Below are positions 1 to 6,193 of a DNA stretch of 9,643 nt, one piece after another (position 1 is the stretch's first letter; each line of letters starts with the position of its first letter). Made by a program: the position numbers and the translations under genes. This stretch comes from an uncultured Eubacteriales bacterium (lineage in GTDB: Bacteria; Bacillota; Clostridia; Oscillospirales; Acutalibacteraceae), in NCBI GenBank assembly GCA_934615635.1, contig CAKTTT010000084.1, forward strand, positions 1-9,643. Reading direction: 5' to 3'. Below the pieces are notes generated by a model, which made no database searches, had not been told where the DNA came from, and saw nothing but the letters and a program-made list of their open reading frames with translations.

Positions 1-892
1 TTTTCTGCACCTCCGGTGTTAGTCGTTTACGGAGGGTTCCTTTTATCGGGTTGTCTGGTGACAACGCGGAATAGCGGTCGCTTTTTTTGCCCGGTTTCAG
101 CCGGTCGTCGGGGGCGGGTTCGGCCAGGAAAGGCCAAGCCGGTAGTCCGTTCCCTATGCGTATGCGATTTTCGCCGGAGTGGGCTTGTCTCCCGATTTTC
201 CGTGAAAGACGAGCTTTTTCATGGTTTTCGGCAGCGTTATAGCGCCCCAAGATACAACGCTCCATAAGCGGGACAGCCGGAAGGGGCGTGTATGGTTGGC
301 TGCGAAAGGAAGCCGCTCTTTTCCCGCCCAAAGGAGGGCCGCGCATCCGCTTCTTGGCGATGGGCAGGCGGCAATCCGTTTCGGCGCAATATCCTAGTAG
401 CCCCCGCCGGGAGCGCCGGCCCTTTCCGCCTCCCGGAACAGGCCGCTATCCCGGCCATTCCTGTTTTGCAGCCGTGCCTCAAGGCGCGGCGCGATGGTTT
501 ACGAAATCCATCGGCCGGATACGCCGATCCGCGGCGGCGTATCTGGCGTAAAAAGGATTGGCGGCGACCATTGCCGGACGGTCCTCTTCTTTCGCCGCCG
601 CTGTGAATTCCTCCCGCTTCCGCCGGCGCGGCGTTGCCTTTCTCAGCGAAATCTATCCGTGTTCTTTTCGGTTCCTGTTGGAGAAAGGGCCGATCCGACA
701 TATACTATACCGTCAACGAATCCTTTCAGAGGCGGATGGTCGGCTGCTATGGATAAAGCGGGAAAGCGATCCCTCGTATATGGAAAACGGCGCAAGCCGC
801 AGCTCCGCGTCAAGGGGAGGAAGACCGGCGCGGCCGGGAGGGCCTGGGGCGGGATTCCCGGTCAAATCGTCGGAATTGACGGATAAGCGCGG
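1..892. other. Gene-free stretch upstream of ktrB, rich in inverted repeats
   Basis: No open frame here looks like a real protein. The frames that stay open on both strands are rich in Arg, Gly, Pro and Ser, lack recognisable motifs, and are expected by chance in GC-rich DNA. What the stretch does hold is many inverted repeats. A six-base stem (10-15 with 30-35) precedes TTTT at 41-44 and could end a gene lying left of the window. There is a GTTGTC/GACAAC hairpin at 50-65, and a T7 run at 82-88 without a good stem before it. A stem at 117-140 has a six-base loop. The dense array at 200-647 is listed separately. A GCAA tetraloop hairpin lies at 788-799. A GACCGG/CCGGTC stem at 823-863 encloses GGCC/GGCC, just before the ktrB promoter. 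I recognise no tRNA, rRNA, RNase P, tmRNA or SRP RNA signature. Confidence 0.6.
200..647 (+). ncRNA. Candidate large structured non-coding RNA (unclassified)
   Basis: Consecutive hairpins follow each other with almost no gap: 200-224 (10 pairs, two G-U), 233-261 (AGCGTT/AACGCT), 262-295 (CCATA/TATGG, weak), 338-372 (GCCGC/GCGGC with an inner CATC/GATG), 407-436 (CCGGGAG/CTCCCGG), 437-465 (AACAGG/CCTGTT), 471-490 (8 pairs, loop UCAA), 492-513 (CGATGGTTT against AAA-T-CCATCG, loop ACG), 514-547 (13 pairs, one G-U, 8-base loop), 560-599 (GGCGGCGA/TCGCCGCC) and 600-647 (GCTG/CAGC, weak). The wobble pairs at 202/222, 208/216, 475/486 and 517/544 are G-U only if the RNA is read from the + strand; on the other strand they become C-A mismatches. 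That favours + strand transcription. Ends and promoter are not evident, and the molecule may start left of the window. I cannot assign it to a named family. Chance folding of GC-rich DNA is the main alternative. Confidence 0.35.
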
Positions 893-921
893 TTGCAGAC
901 CATGGAAGAAGATGGTATAAT
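893..921 (+). promoter_or_regulatory. Sigma-A-type promoter of ktrBA
   Basis: The -35 element is TTGCAG at 893-898. A 17-base spacer separates it from a perfect TATAAT at 916-921. The TG at 913-914, one base before the -10, makes it an extended -10. Transcription would start near 928, giving a leader of only about 35 bases before ktrB, too short for a riboswitch. The promoter lies about 30 bases beyond the inverted repeat at 823-863. Confidence 0.8.
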
Positions 922-963
922 GGGGCGCATAGCGGCTATGGACGCTGATGGAGGATACAAGGC

Positions 964-2415
964 ATGAGTGACCAACAGTTCAACCATCCGGAGGAGAGGC
1001 AGAGGGAAGCGCCGGAGGCCTTTTCCACTGACGAAAAGCCTCAAAACAGAGCGTGGGAGCGGGTCTCCCGACTGGTAAAGCGGCTCAAGCCGGGGCAGAT
1101 ACTCACCATCGGTTTTTTTTCCGTGGTCATGCTGGGGGCGCTGCTGCTGACCCTTCCCGTCGCCACCATCGACCGGGAGACCCTTGGCTTTGTGGACGCG
1201 CTTTTCACCGCCACCTCGGCGGTGTGCGTTACCGGGCTGACGGTGGTGAACACCGGCGTCACCTTTTCTCTTTTCGGCCAGGTGGTGATTATCCTGCTCA
1301 TCCAGGTGGGTGGTTTGGGTTTCATGACCATGGCCTCCCTGGTGTTTCTGGCCATCGGCCGTCGGATTTCCCTGCGGGAACGGCTTATCATCCAGGAATC
1401 CTTCAATGCGGATTCTCTGCAGGGGCTGGTGCGGCTGGTGCGCAACGCCATCCTCGTCACCCTGGTGATCGAGGGAGCCGGGTTCCTGATTTTCTCTCTG
1501 CGCTTCCTTCCGGCTTACGGATGGGGCAAGGGGCTTTTCTACGCGCTGTTCATGAGCATCTCCGCCTTCTGCAACGCCGGGTTCGATCCCTTCGGCTTTG
1601 CCAACTCGATCGAACCCTTTGTGGCGGATCCGGTGGTGAATCTGACGGTGATGCTGCTCATTACCCTGGGGGGCATGGGCTTTTCGGTCATTTTGGATAT
1701 CCTGCGCCATCGCCGCTTCCGGCTGCTGATGCTGCACAGCCGGATTGTGCTGGTGATGACCGGCGTCCTCTTTCTGTCCGGCTGGCTGCTGACCCTGCTG
1801 CTGGAATGGGATAATCCGGCTACCCTGGGCAAGCTGCCCCCGGCGGTCCGGGTGATGGCCGCCGCGTTTCAGTCGGTAACGCTGCGCACCGCCGGTTTCG
1901 ATACCATCGGCCAGGGAGGGCTGACGCCGGCCGGGCAGATGGTGGCCATTATCCATATGTTTATCGGCGCGTCGCCGGCCTCCACCGGCGGCGGCATCAA
2001 AACCACCACCTTCTTTGTGGTGTTTCTATCGGTGGCCGCCATGGTGCGCCGAAAAACGGATTACAACGTCTACCGCCGCCGCCTGAACGAGCAGCTAATC
2101 CGCCGGGCGCTGGCGATTTTCACGCTGGCGCTGACTCTGGTGCTGTTCGACACGGTGGTGATCAGCGCGGTGGAGGGCGTGGCCGGGGCGGAGGATACCC
2201 TGGCGGACGTGCTGTATGAGACGGTGTCCGCTTTTGCCACAGTGGGGCTTACCACAGGCATTACGCCCACCCTCAGCGTTGTTTCCAAGCTGCTGATTTC
2301 CCTCACCATGTTCCTGGGCCGGGTAGGGCCGCTGACGGTGTCCATGGCTTTGTCCGGCGGACCGCAGAAGCCGGACGCCATCCGGTATCCCGAGGAACGG
2401 TTGATGGTTGGATAA
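964..2415 (+). CDS. ktrB: KtrB/TrkH-family potassium uptake channel subunit
   Basis: This is the membrane, ion-conducting subunit of a Ktr-type potassium uptake system (483 residues). The family has four pseudo-repeated M1-P-M2 units, and all four filter regions are visible, each with its conserved glycine: TSAVCVTGLT (84-93), SAFCNAGFD (200-208), VTLRTAGFD (305-313) and SAFATVGLTT (422-431). The intramembrane gate loop of the third unit is GASPASTGGGIK (335-346). FLGRVGPLT (450-458) carries the conserved Arg of the last transmembrane helix, and the C-terminus YPEERLMVG is typical of KtrB rather than TrkH. The start is set by GGAGG at 950-954, nine bases before ATG. A hydrophilic N-terminal extension of about 40 residues precedes the first membrane helix and looks longer than in typical KtrB. 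ktrA follows after 42 bases on the same strand. In Firmicutes such systems are often controlled by c-di-AMP through KtrA; nothing here shows that directly. Confidence 0.93.
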   Translation: MSDQQFNHPEERQREAPEAFSTDEKPQNRAWERVSRLVKRLKPGQILTIGFFSVVMLGALLLTLPVATIDRETLGFVDALFTATSAVCVTGLTVVNTGVTFSLFGQVVIILLIQVGGLGFMTMASLVFLAIGRRISLRERLIIQESFNADSLQGLVRLVRNAILVTLVIEGAGFLIFSLRFLPAYGWGKGLFYALFMSISAFCNAGFDPFGFANSIEPFVADPVVNLTVMLLITLGGMGFSVILDILRHRRFRLLMLHSRIVLVMTGVLFLSGWLLTLLLEWDNPATLGKLPPAVRVMAAAFQSVTLRTAGFDTIGQGGLTPAGQMVAIIHMFIGASPASTGGGIKTTTFFVVFLSVAAMVRRKTDYNVYRRRLNEQLIRRALAIFTLALTLVLFDTVVISAVEGVAGAEDTLADVLYETVSAFATVGLTTGITPTLSVVSKLLISLTMFLGRVGPLTVSMALSGGPQKPDAIRYPEERLMVG

Positions 2416-2457
2416 TCCGTTTTTGTTGCCGTAAGGCGGAAAAGGAAGGTCGACTGT

Positions 2458-3120
2458 ATGAAACAGATAGCGGTATTGGGGCTCAGCCGGTTCGGCGCCA
2501 GCGTCGCCCGGTCGTTGGAGACGATGGGCGTGGAAGTGATGGGGGTGGACAGCGACAAGGAGAAGGTGGCGGATCTGGCCCACGATATCACCCACGTGGT
2601 GCAGGCGGATATCCTGGACAGCGATGCGCTGGATTCTCTGGGGCTGCGGAATTTCGACGTGGTGATCCTCAGCGTCAAGGACGTGGAGATCAGTTGTCTG
2701 GCCACCATGGCGCTCAAGGATCACGGGGCGGCCAAGGTGGTGGCCCAGGCCAGCGGGGAGGCCCATGCGAAGATTCTGGAGCGGATCGGAGCGGATAAGG
2801 TGATCATGCCGGAAAAGGATATGGGTATCCGGCTGGCGCGCAGCCTGGCGGGCAACAATATCCTGGATTATATGGAGCTGTCCTCCCGCCACAGCCTGGT
2901 GGAAATCGAGGCGCTGGACGAGTGGGTGGGGCACACCCTCAAGGAGAGTAACATCCGTTCCCGTTACGGCATAAACGTGGTGGCCATCCGTTCGGGCAAG
3001 AGCCTGCAGGTGTCCCCGCGAAGCGACGATTTGATCCATGACGGAGATATCATGGTGGTGATCGGGGAGAACAACGACCTGGAGCGGCTCAACAAAATCG
3101 AGAAGAAAAGGAAAAAATGA
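2458..3120 (+). CDS. ktrA: KtrA/TrkA-family regulatory subunit (RCK domains)
   Basis: This is the cytosolic gating subunit of the Ktr channel (220 residues). The N-terminal RCK/TrkA-N Rossmann domain spans about 1-125. It shows GLSRFG (8-13) as the nucleotide-binding glycine loop and the acidic D31 (VDSD) at the end of the second strand, which in this family contacts the ribose of ATP, ADP or NAD. MPEKDMG (117-123) is the linker segment seen in KtrA. The TrkA-C domain occupies about 140-207 (GINVVAIRSG, DGDIMVVIGE); in relatives this domain binds c-di-AMP, which closes the channel. The C-terminus is a Lys-rich tail. A ribosome binding site AAGGAAGG lies at 2442-2449. It is cotranscribed with ktrB, with no terminator in the 42-base gap. 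Length and layout fit KtrA well. Confidence 0.93.
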   Translation: MKQIAVLGLSRFGASVARSLETMGVEVMGVDSDKEKVADLAHDITHVVQADILDSDALDSLGLRNFDVVILSVKDVEISCLATMALKDHGAAKVVAQASGEAHAKILERIGADKVIMPEKDMGIRLARSLAGNNILDYMELSSRHSLVEIEALDEWVGHTLKESNIRSRYGINVVAIRSGKSLQVSPRSDDLIHDGDIMVVIGENNDLERLNKIEKKRKK

Positions 3121-3127
3121 GAATATG

Positions 3128-3165
3128 AAAGGGAGGGGAAGGCCTATGGCCTTCCCCTCCCTTTT
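3128..3165. terminator. Bidirectional intrinsic terminator between ktrA and the Nudix gene
   Basis: A perfect 17-base inverted repeat (3128-3144 with 3148-3164) encloses the 3-base loop TAT. The right arm runs into TTTT on the + strand, and the left arm gives TTT then CAT on the - strand. It sits between the ktrA stop (3120) and the Nudix stop (3176), so it serves both converging transcripts, more strongly on the + strand. Confidence 0.9.
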
Positions 3166-3175
3166 ACGCAAACGG

Positions 3176-3631
3176 TTACGCGCCGAACAGGGCGTAATTC
3201 TCTCTCTTTGCTGCCGCCGGAAGATAATCGCTCCGCTCCAATCGGGGACTGTCGTGGAGATAAGCCGTCAGGATTTCCCGGCTCAGGTTGGTGATGTCTT
3301 CCCGCTCCACCGCCTCCTGGGCGGTGAGCAGAAGCACCTCGCTGTTTTCATAGCCGTCGGATATGGGCGTTCCGGAAGCCTCCTCCATGAGGAAGGCCAC
3401 GCACCATTGCTCGGGCTTGAACTGGAGGGACAAAACGGCTTTCGCGCGGGCGGTTATCCTCGTTTCCTCCCATATTTCCCGCTCCACCGCCCTGTCGGGA
3501 AGCTCTCCTTCCCGCACATAGCCGCCCGGCAGCAGGATTCTCCCTTTTGCGATGCCGTATGTGTGGCGCACAAGCAGGATTTTTCCCTGGATGGCAACGA
3601 TTCCGCACACGGTAAAACAGGGGTTGTTCAT
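3176..3631 (-). CDS. Nudix hydrolase domain protein
   Basis: This is a 151-residue single-domain Nudix protein. The family hydrolyses nucleoside diphosphates linked to another group; the substrate here cannot be read from the sequence. The Nudix box runs from G37 to I59 (GYVREGE, then REIWEETRI). It has the metal-binding Glu residues of REUXEE at E52, E55 and E56, but the usual glycine near the end of the box is Arg58. The leading strand VCGIVAIQGKILLVRH (8-23) and ILLPGG (32-37) are typical of the fold. The start ATG overlaps the stop of the upstream MFS gene (ATGA, 3628-3631), so translation is probably coupled. This suggests the hydrolase acts on something related to the transported compound, which is an inference from context only. 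Confidence 0.85.
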   Translation of the reverse strand: MNNPCFTVCGIVAIQGKILLVRHTYGIAKGRILLPGGYVREGELPDRAVEREIWEETRITARAKAVLSLQFKPEQWCVAFLMEEASGTPISDGYENSEVLLLTAQEAVEREDITNLSREILTAYLHDSPRLERSDYLPAAAKRENYALFGA

Positions 3632-4833
3632 TGGACCGTCCCTTTGCTTTTGGATTTTTTATAAAGCGTGTACAAACCCAGACAGAGGATCAGCAGAAGG
3701 GGAAAGAGGATGGCGGAAAGGATGCCGATCTTCAGGTTATCCCGGAAGGCGCCGGAGACAAAGCCCACCAGGGTGGGGCCGGTGGAACAGCCCAGGTCGC
3801 CGGCCAGCGCCAGCAGGGCGAACAGCGCCGTCCCGCCCGCCCGGATTTCTTTGGCGGCGATGCTGAAGGTCCCGGGCCAGAGGATCCCCACCGACAGGCC
3901 GCACAGCGCGCAGCCCAGGAGACTCAGGACAGGGGAGGAGGACAAGGAGATCAGCAGATAGCTGGCGATGCACAGGAGGGTGCTGAACAGCATAAAGGGG
4001 AGCAGGCGGATCCTTTCGCTGCATTTGGCATAGAACACCCGGGCCGCCCCCATCAACAGAGCAAAGGCGCAGGGGCCGGCCAGATCCCCCACCGTTTTGG
4101 TTACCCCCAGTCCCGCCTCTGCGAAGGCGGAAGCCCACTGGATCACCGCCTGTTCGCTGGCGCCCGCGCAGAGCATCATCAGCAGCATGATCCAGAAGAT
4201 CCGCATTCCTGCCAGCTTCCGTATGGGGAGCCCCTGCGCTTCCTCCTGCAGGGTCCGCAGGGGCACCTGGGAAAAATAGAAGGTGTTGATCAGGGGAACG
4301 GCGGCCCAGATCAGGGCGAGGATTTTCCAGTTGGCGATGCCGAATAACGCGAAAAAAGCGGTGGAGAGCAGCACCACGGCGACATGTCCCCAGCAGTAGA
4401 AGGAGTGCAGCAGGCTCATGGTCGCTTCCTTGCGTTCGGTGGGGCAGGCCTCCACAATCGGGCTGATAAGCACCTCGATGAGGCCGCCGCCCACAGCGTA
4501 GAGCACCGTGGCAGCCAACAGCCCGGCGTAAGGGTCTCCAAACCATTCCGGCAGCAGGGTGAGGCCGACCAATCCGGCGGCGGAAAACAAATGGGCCGCG
4601 ACCACGCAGGTGCGGTAGCCGATTTTATCCACGAATTTGGCCGCCAGAACGTCCACCACCAACTGGATGCCGAAATTGAAGGTCACCAGCAGCGCGATCC
4701 GATCCAGCGAGATGGCGTAGGTGGTCTGAAAGGTGAGGAAGAGCAGGGGCGCGAAATTGTTGATGATCGCCTGAACGATATACCCCACGAAGCTGGCGCA
4801 CAGCGTGTGCCGAAAATCCTGCCGTATGTTCAT
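3628..4833 (-). CDS. MFS transporter (FucP/sugar-permease-like)
   Basis: This is an integral membrane protein of 401 residues made almost wholly of hydrophobic helices, the usual size for a 12-helix major facilitator. AAKFVDKIGYRT (64-75) is a form of the loop 2-3 motif A. LYAVGGGLIEVLISPIVEAC (111-130) and LLHSFYCWGH (141-150) resemble the region around helices 4-5 in the fucose/glucose permease-like branch of the superfamily, so a sugar or related small solute is a plausible substrate. Another drug or metabolite MFS is not excluded. I chose ATG 4833 (MNIRQDF), with AAAGGG as binding site just upstream. The frame stays open to 5010, but that extension is Cys- and Pro-rich, is not membrane-like, and would cover a terminator and the end of the XRE gene. 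It forms an operon with the Nudix gene. Confidence 0.88.
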   Translation of the reverse strand: MNIRQDFRHTLCASFVGYIVQAIINNFAPLLFLTFQTTYAISLDRIALLVTFNFGIQLVVDVLAAKFVDKIGYRTCVVAAHLFSAAGLVGLTLLPEWFGDPYAGLLAATVLYAVGGGLIEVLISPIVEACPTERKEATMSLLHSFYCWGHVAVVLLSTAFFALFGIANWKILALIWAAVPLINTFYFSQVPLRTLQEEAQGLPIRKLAGMRIFWIMLLMMLCAGASEQAVIQWASAFAEAGLGVTKTVGDLAGPCAFALLMGAARVFYAKCSERIRLLPFMLFSTLLCIASYLLISLSSSPVLSLLGCALCGLSVGILWPGTFSIAAKEIRAGGTALFALLALAGDLGCSTGPTLVGFVSGAFRDNLKIGILSAILFPLLLILCLGLYTLYKKSKSKGTVQ

Positions 4834-4878
4834 GATAACACCCTTTACAAGGAGGAGTGAGGGGAAAGCATGGATAAC

Positions 4879-4907
4879 AATGTACCACGGCGCCGGGAAA
4901 AAAGCAA
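4879..4907 (-). promoter_or_regulatory. Probable promoter of the MFS-Nudix operon
   Basis: Read on the - strand, TTGCTT (4902-4907) is followed by a 17-base spacer and TACATT (4879-4884), with TGG directly before the -10 as an extended element. The boxes match consensus only partly. The spacer holds the 8-base palindrome CGGCGCCG (4888-4895), a possible operator. It lies just downstream of the XRE terminator and about 45 bases before the MFS start. Confidence 0.45.
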
Positions 4908-4918
4908 TATGAAATGAG

Positions 4919-4960
4919 GAAAAGGGCGCCTGCCGGCCACAAAAGTGACGGCAGACGCCC
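4919..4960 (-). terminator. Intrinsic terminator of the XRE gene
   Basis: The arms 4924-4935 and 4949-4960 form a 12-pair stem with one mismatch and a 13-base loop, followed on the - strand by TTTT (4920-4923). It begins three bases after the XRE stop codon and insulates the MFS promoter that follows. Confidence 0.8.
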
Positions 4961-4963
4961 GAG

Positions 4964-5191
4964 CTAGTCCCGGAACAGGAACAATTTATATACAGGTATT
5001 TCCAGCGCATCGGACAGACGGAAGAGGAGGTCCAGAGAGGTGCCGGTGGCGGCCAGCTCCATGTTGCCCATATGCGTGCGGTCGATCTGCAGCAGTCGGG
5101 CGAGCTCGGCCTGGGTATAGCCGCGAAGCTTACGGTAGTAGGCGATATTCAGCCCGAGCTTTTTATATTTGTCCTTTTGGAGGATATCCAT
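4964..5191 (-). CDS. Small XRE-family HTH transcriptional regulator
   Basis: This is a 75-residue stand-alone Cro/C1-type helix-turn-helix protein with no added sensor domain. The HTH covers about 26-45: YTQAELARLLQIDRTHMGNM, with the usual Q in helix 2 and a polar recognition helix. LGLNIAYYRKLRGYTQAELA is the standard family opening, and the C-terminal segment (LSDALEIPVYKLFLF) is the usual last helix pair. The ATG at 5191 is preceded in frame by a TTG at 5194. A G-rich site (GGGGGG) lies upstream and suits either start. It follows the DUF1836 gene by about 115 bases with a terminator between, so readthrough or its own weak promoter must supply transcription. Targets are unknown. The MFS-Nudix operon and the DUF1836 promoter are nearby candidates. 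Confidence 0.85.
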   Translation of the reverse strand: MDILQKDKYKKLGLNIAYYRKLRGYTQAELARLLQIDRTHMGNMELAATGTSLDLLFRLSDALEIPVYKLFLFRD

Positions 5192-5257
5192 CAATCATCA
5201 CCCCCCAGCCTTGGCGACGGCGGAAAGCCGGACCGGGGAAGAGGACGGCCTCCACGG

Positions 5258-5291
5258 ATAAAACAAGGGAGCCGCGAGGGTGGCGGCTCCC
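5258..5291 (-). terminator. Intrinsic terminator of the DUF1836 gene
   Basis: The perfect 9-base stem GGGAGCCGC/GCGGCTCCC (5267-5275 with 5283-5291) has a 7-base loop. On the - strand it is followed by TTGTTTTAT (5258-5266). It lies 16 bases after the DUF1836 stop codon. Confidence 0.8.
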
Positions 5292-5307
5292 GGATGGACC
5301 GGCGGAG

Positions 5308-5898
5308 CTACTCCGACGGACGTTCCTTTTTGGCTTTCTTTTCTTCCTTCTTCTCCTTTTCTCGTTCCCTGTCCTCCCTAGGCATCAGGCTGTCCAGAAT
5401 CCGGGCCGCGGCTATCCGCCGCGCGTTGGCCTCCAAAGCCATGGTCATCGCCAATTGATAGAGAGCGGCGGCCTCCTGATTCCGGGCTTCGCCGATTCGC
5501 TGGGCCGTCTCCTGCATTGCCCGCTGATGGATGGAGGAAAAGACGGGATATAGCTCCTCCACGCCGTTGCCGGCGCGCATCCCTTCCAGAATCGCATGGG
5601 TTTCCGGCAGCGTCAGCACCGACTTCAACATGCAAATCATCATCAGCATCGCCAAATGCTGCCGAGAGTACTTTTTCGCTTCGGGACGGGGCAAAACGCC
5701 GTCCTTCACATAATTGTTGATCATGCTGGAGGTCAGCAGGCGCTCGCCGTCGCCCGAGAAGGGGGCGAGCTGCTTGTCCATCAGGGTGATTACCTGATCC
5801 ATGTACAAATCCAGCTCCGGCAGCCGATCCCACTGCGCCGGTGCATATTCCTGAATGGAATCCGCCCAATCCCAAAGTTCCTGCGGTATCTGTTCCAT
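5308..5898 (-). CDS. DUF1836 domain protein, predicted MerR-like DNA-binding regulator
   Basis: This is a 196-residue protein with the layout of DUF1836, a Firmicutes family predicted to carry a MerR-like winged HTH. The signature is LLTSSMINNYVKDGVLPRP (54-72) followed by KKYSRQHLAMLMMICMLK (75-92), which matches the family's conserved TSSMINNYVK-G-L-P block. The middle (about 93-172) is helical with a MALEANARRIAAARIL stretch. The C-terminal 23 residues (174-196) are almost only Arg, Lys, Glu and Asp, a low-complexity charged tail that looks unusual for the family. The start ATG 5898 has an AAGGGA site upstream. It has its own strong promoter and a roughly 150-base leader, and is divergent from the SGNH hydrolase gene. 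It may regulate itself and that neighbour, which is an inference from position. Confidence 0.85.
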   Translation of the reverse strand: MEQIPQELWDWADSIQEYAPAQWDRLPELDLYMDQVITLMDKQLAPFSGDGERLLTSSMINNYVKDGVLPRPEAKKYSRQHLAMLMMICMLKSVLTLPETHAILEGMRAGNGVEELYPVFSSIHQRAMQETAQRIGEARNQEAAALYQLAMTMALEANARRIAAARILDSLMPREDREREKEKKEEKKAKKERPSE

Positions 5899-6057
5899 CG
5901 TCCATCATCCCTTCCGTCCAGGCCGCCCGGTTCGCTTTCGATGGATAATCCGTTGAGCCGTCCTCTCCGCTCGAAAGCTCCATGCCGCCTGGCATCCTCA
6001 TTTCCCTCTGTTTCCCCTTCACATCTATCCGCGGACATTTTCCTCGAATCTGCATAA

Positions 6058-6086
6058 AGTATAACATAATGCGGCAGACTATGCAA
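6058..6086 (-). promoter_or_regulatory. Promoter of the DUF1836 gene
   Basis: On the - strand TTGCAT (6081-6086) is followed by exactly 17 bases and TATACT (6058-6063), with TGT directly before it as an extended -10. The transcript would carry a leader of about 150 bases. That leader contains a small hairpin, ATGCC/GGCAT (5982-5995). Confidence 0.75.
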
Positions 6087-6102
6087 GAAGGGAAGTTATC
6101 AC

Positions 6103-6134
6103 TTGACATAATACCGAGAATATTATAATATAAT
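6103..6134 (+). promoter_or_regulatory. Promoter of the SGNH hydrolase gene, with palindrome over the -10 region
   Basis: A consensus -35 TTGACA lies at 6103-6108. The -10 is ambiguous: two overlapping perfect TATAAT hexamers occur at 6124-6129 (15-base spacer) and 6129-6134 (20-base spacer), neither at ideal distance. The perfect 12-base palindrome ATATTATAATAT (6120-6131) covers this region and could be an operator. The stretch 6100-6170 is strikingly AT-rich against its surroundings. Confidence 0.65.
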
Positions 6135-6193
6135 AATAAAAACTAAATTACATAGAGATTATTAATGCATTATGAACGAAACGAGGGATCACT

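Noticed and set aside
10..44. Six-base stem with a 14-base loop followed by TTTT, as a terminator of an off-window gene
   Set aside because: Loop long and T run short; kept only as a mention because the left neighbour is not visible.
237..701. 154-codon - strand frame in the gene-free stretch
   Set aside because: Arg-, Gly- and Pro-rich with no motif, overlaps the hairpin array, and other frames are open over the same bases.
678..706. TTGGAG, 17 bases, TATACT as a + strand promoter
   Set aside because: The spacing is ideal but the -35 matches only half of consensus and nothing convincing is transcribed from it before the stronger promoter at 893.
750..886. Short + strand frame (MDKAGKRSLVYGKRR...) before the ktrB promoter
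   Set aside because: No good ribosome binding site, basic low-information composition, and it overlaps inverted repeats.
700..963. c-di-AMP (ydaO/yuaA) riboswitch upstream of ktrB
   Set aside because: Expected for some Ktr systems, but the conserved segments were not found and the promoter at 893-921 leaves a leader of only about 35 bases.
862..1956. 364-codon open frame on the - strand opposite ktrB
   Set aside because: It is the antisense shadow of a clear KtrB gene. The composition is dominated by Gly, His, Gln, Arg and Asp with no domain, as expected opposite GC-rich codons.
4834..5010. Extended start of the MFS gene at 5010
   Set aside because: The extension is not membrane-like, runs through a terminator and into the XRE gene, and the ATG at 4833 has a binding site and a promoter.
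5899..6022. Leader peptide starting MRMPGGMELSS upstream of and overlapping the DUF1836 gene
   Set aside because: A purine-rich site precedes it, but the frame runs on for hundreds of bases as a shadow of DUF1836, with no sign of a defined short peptide.
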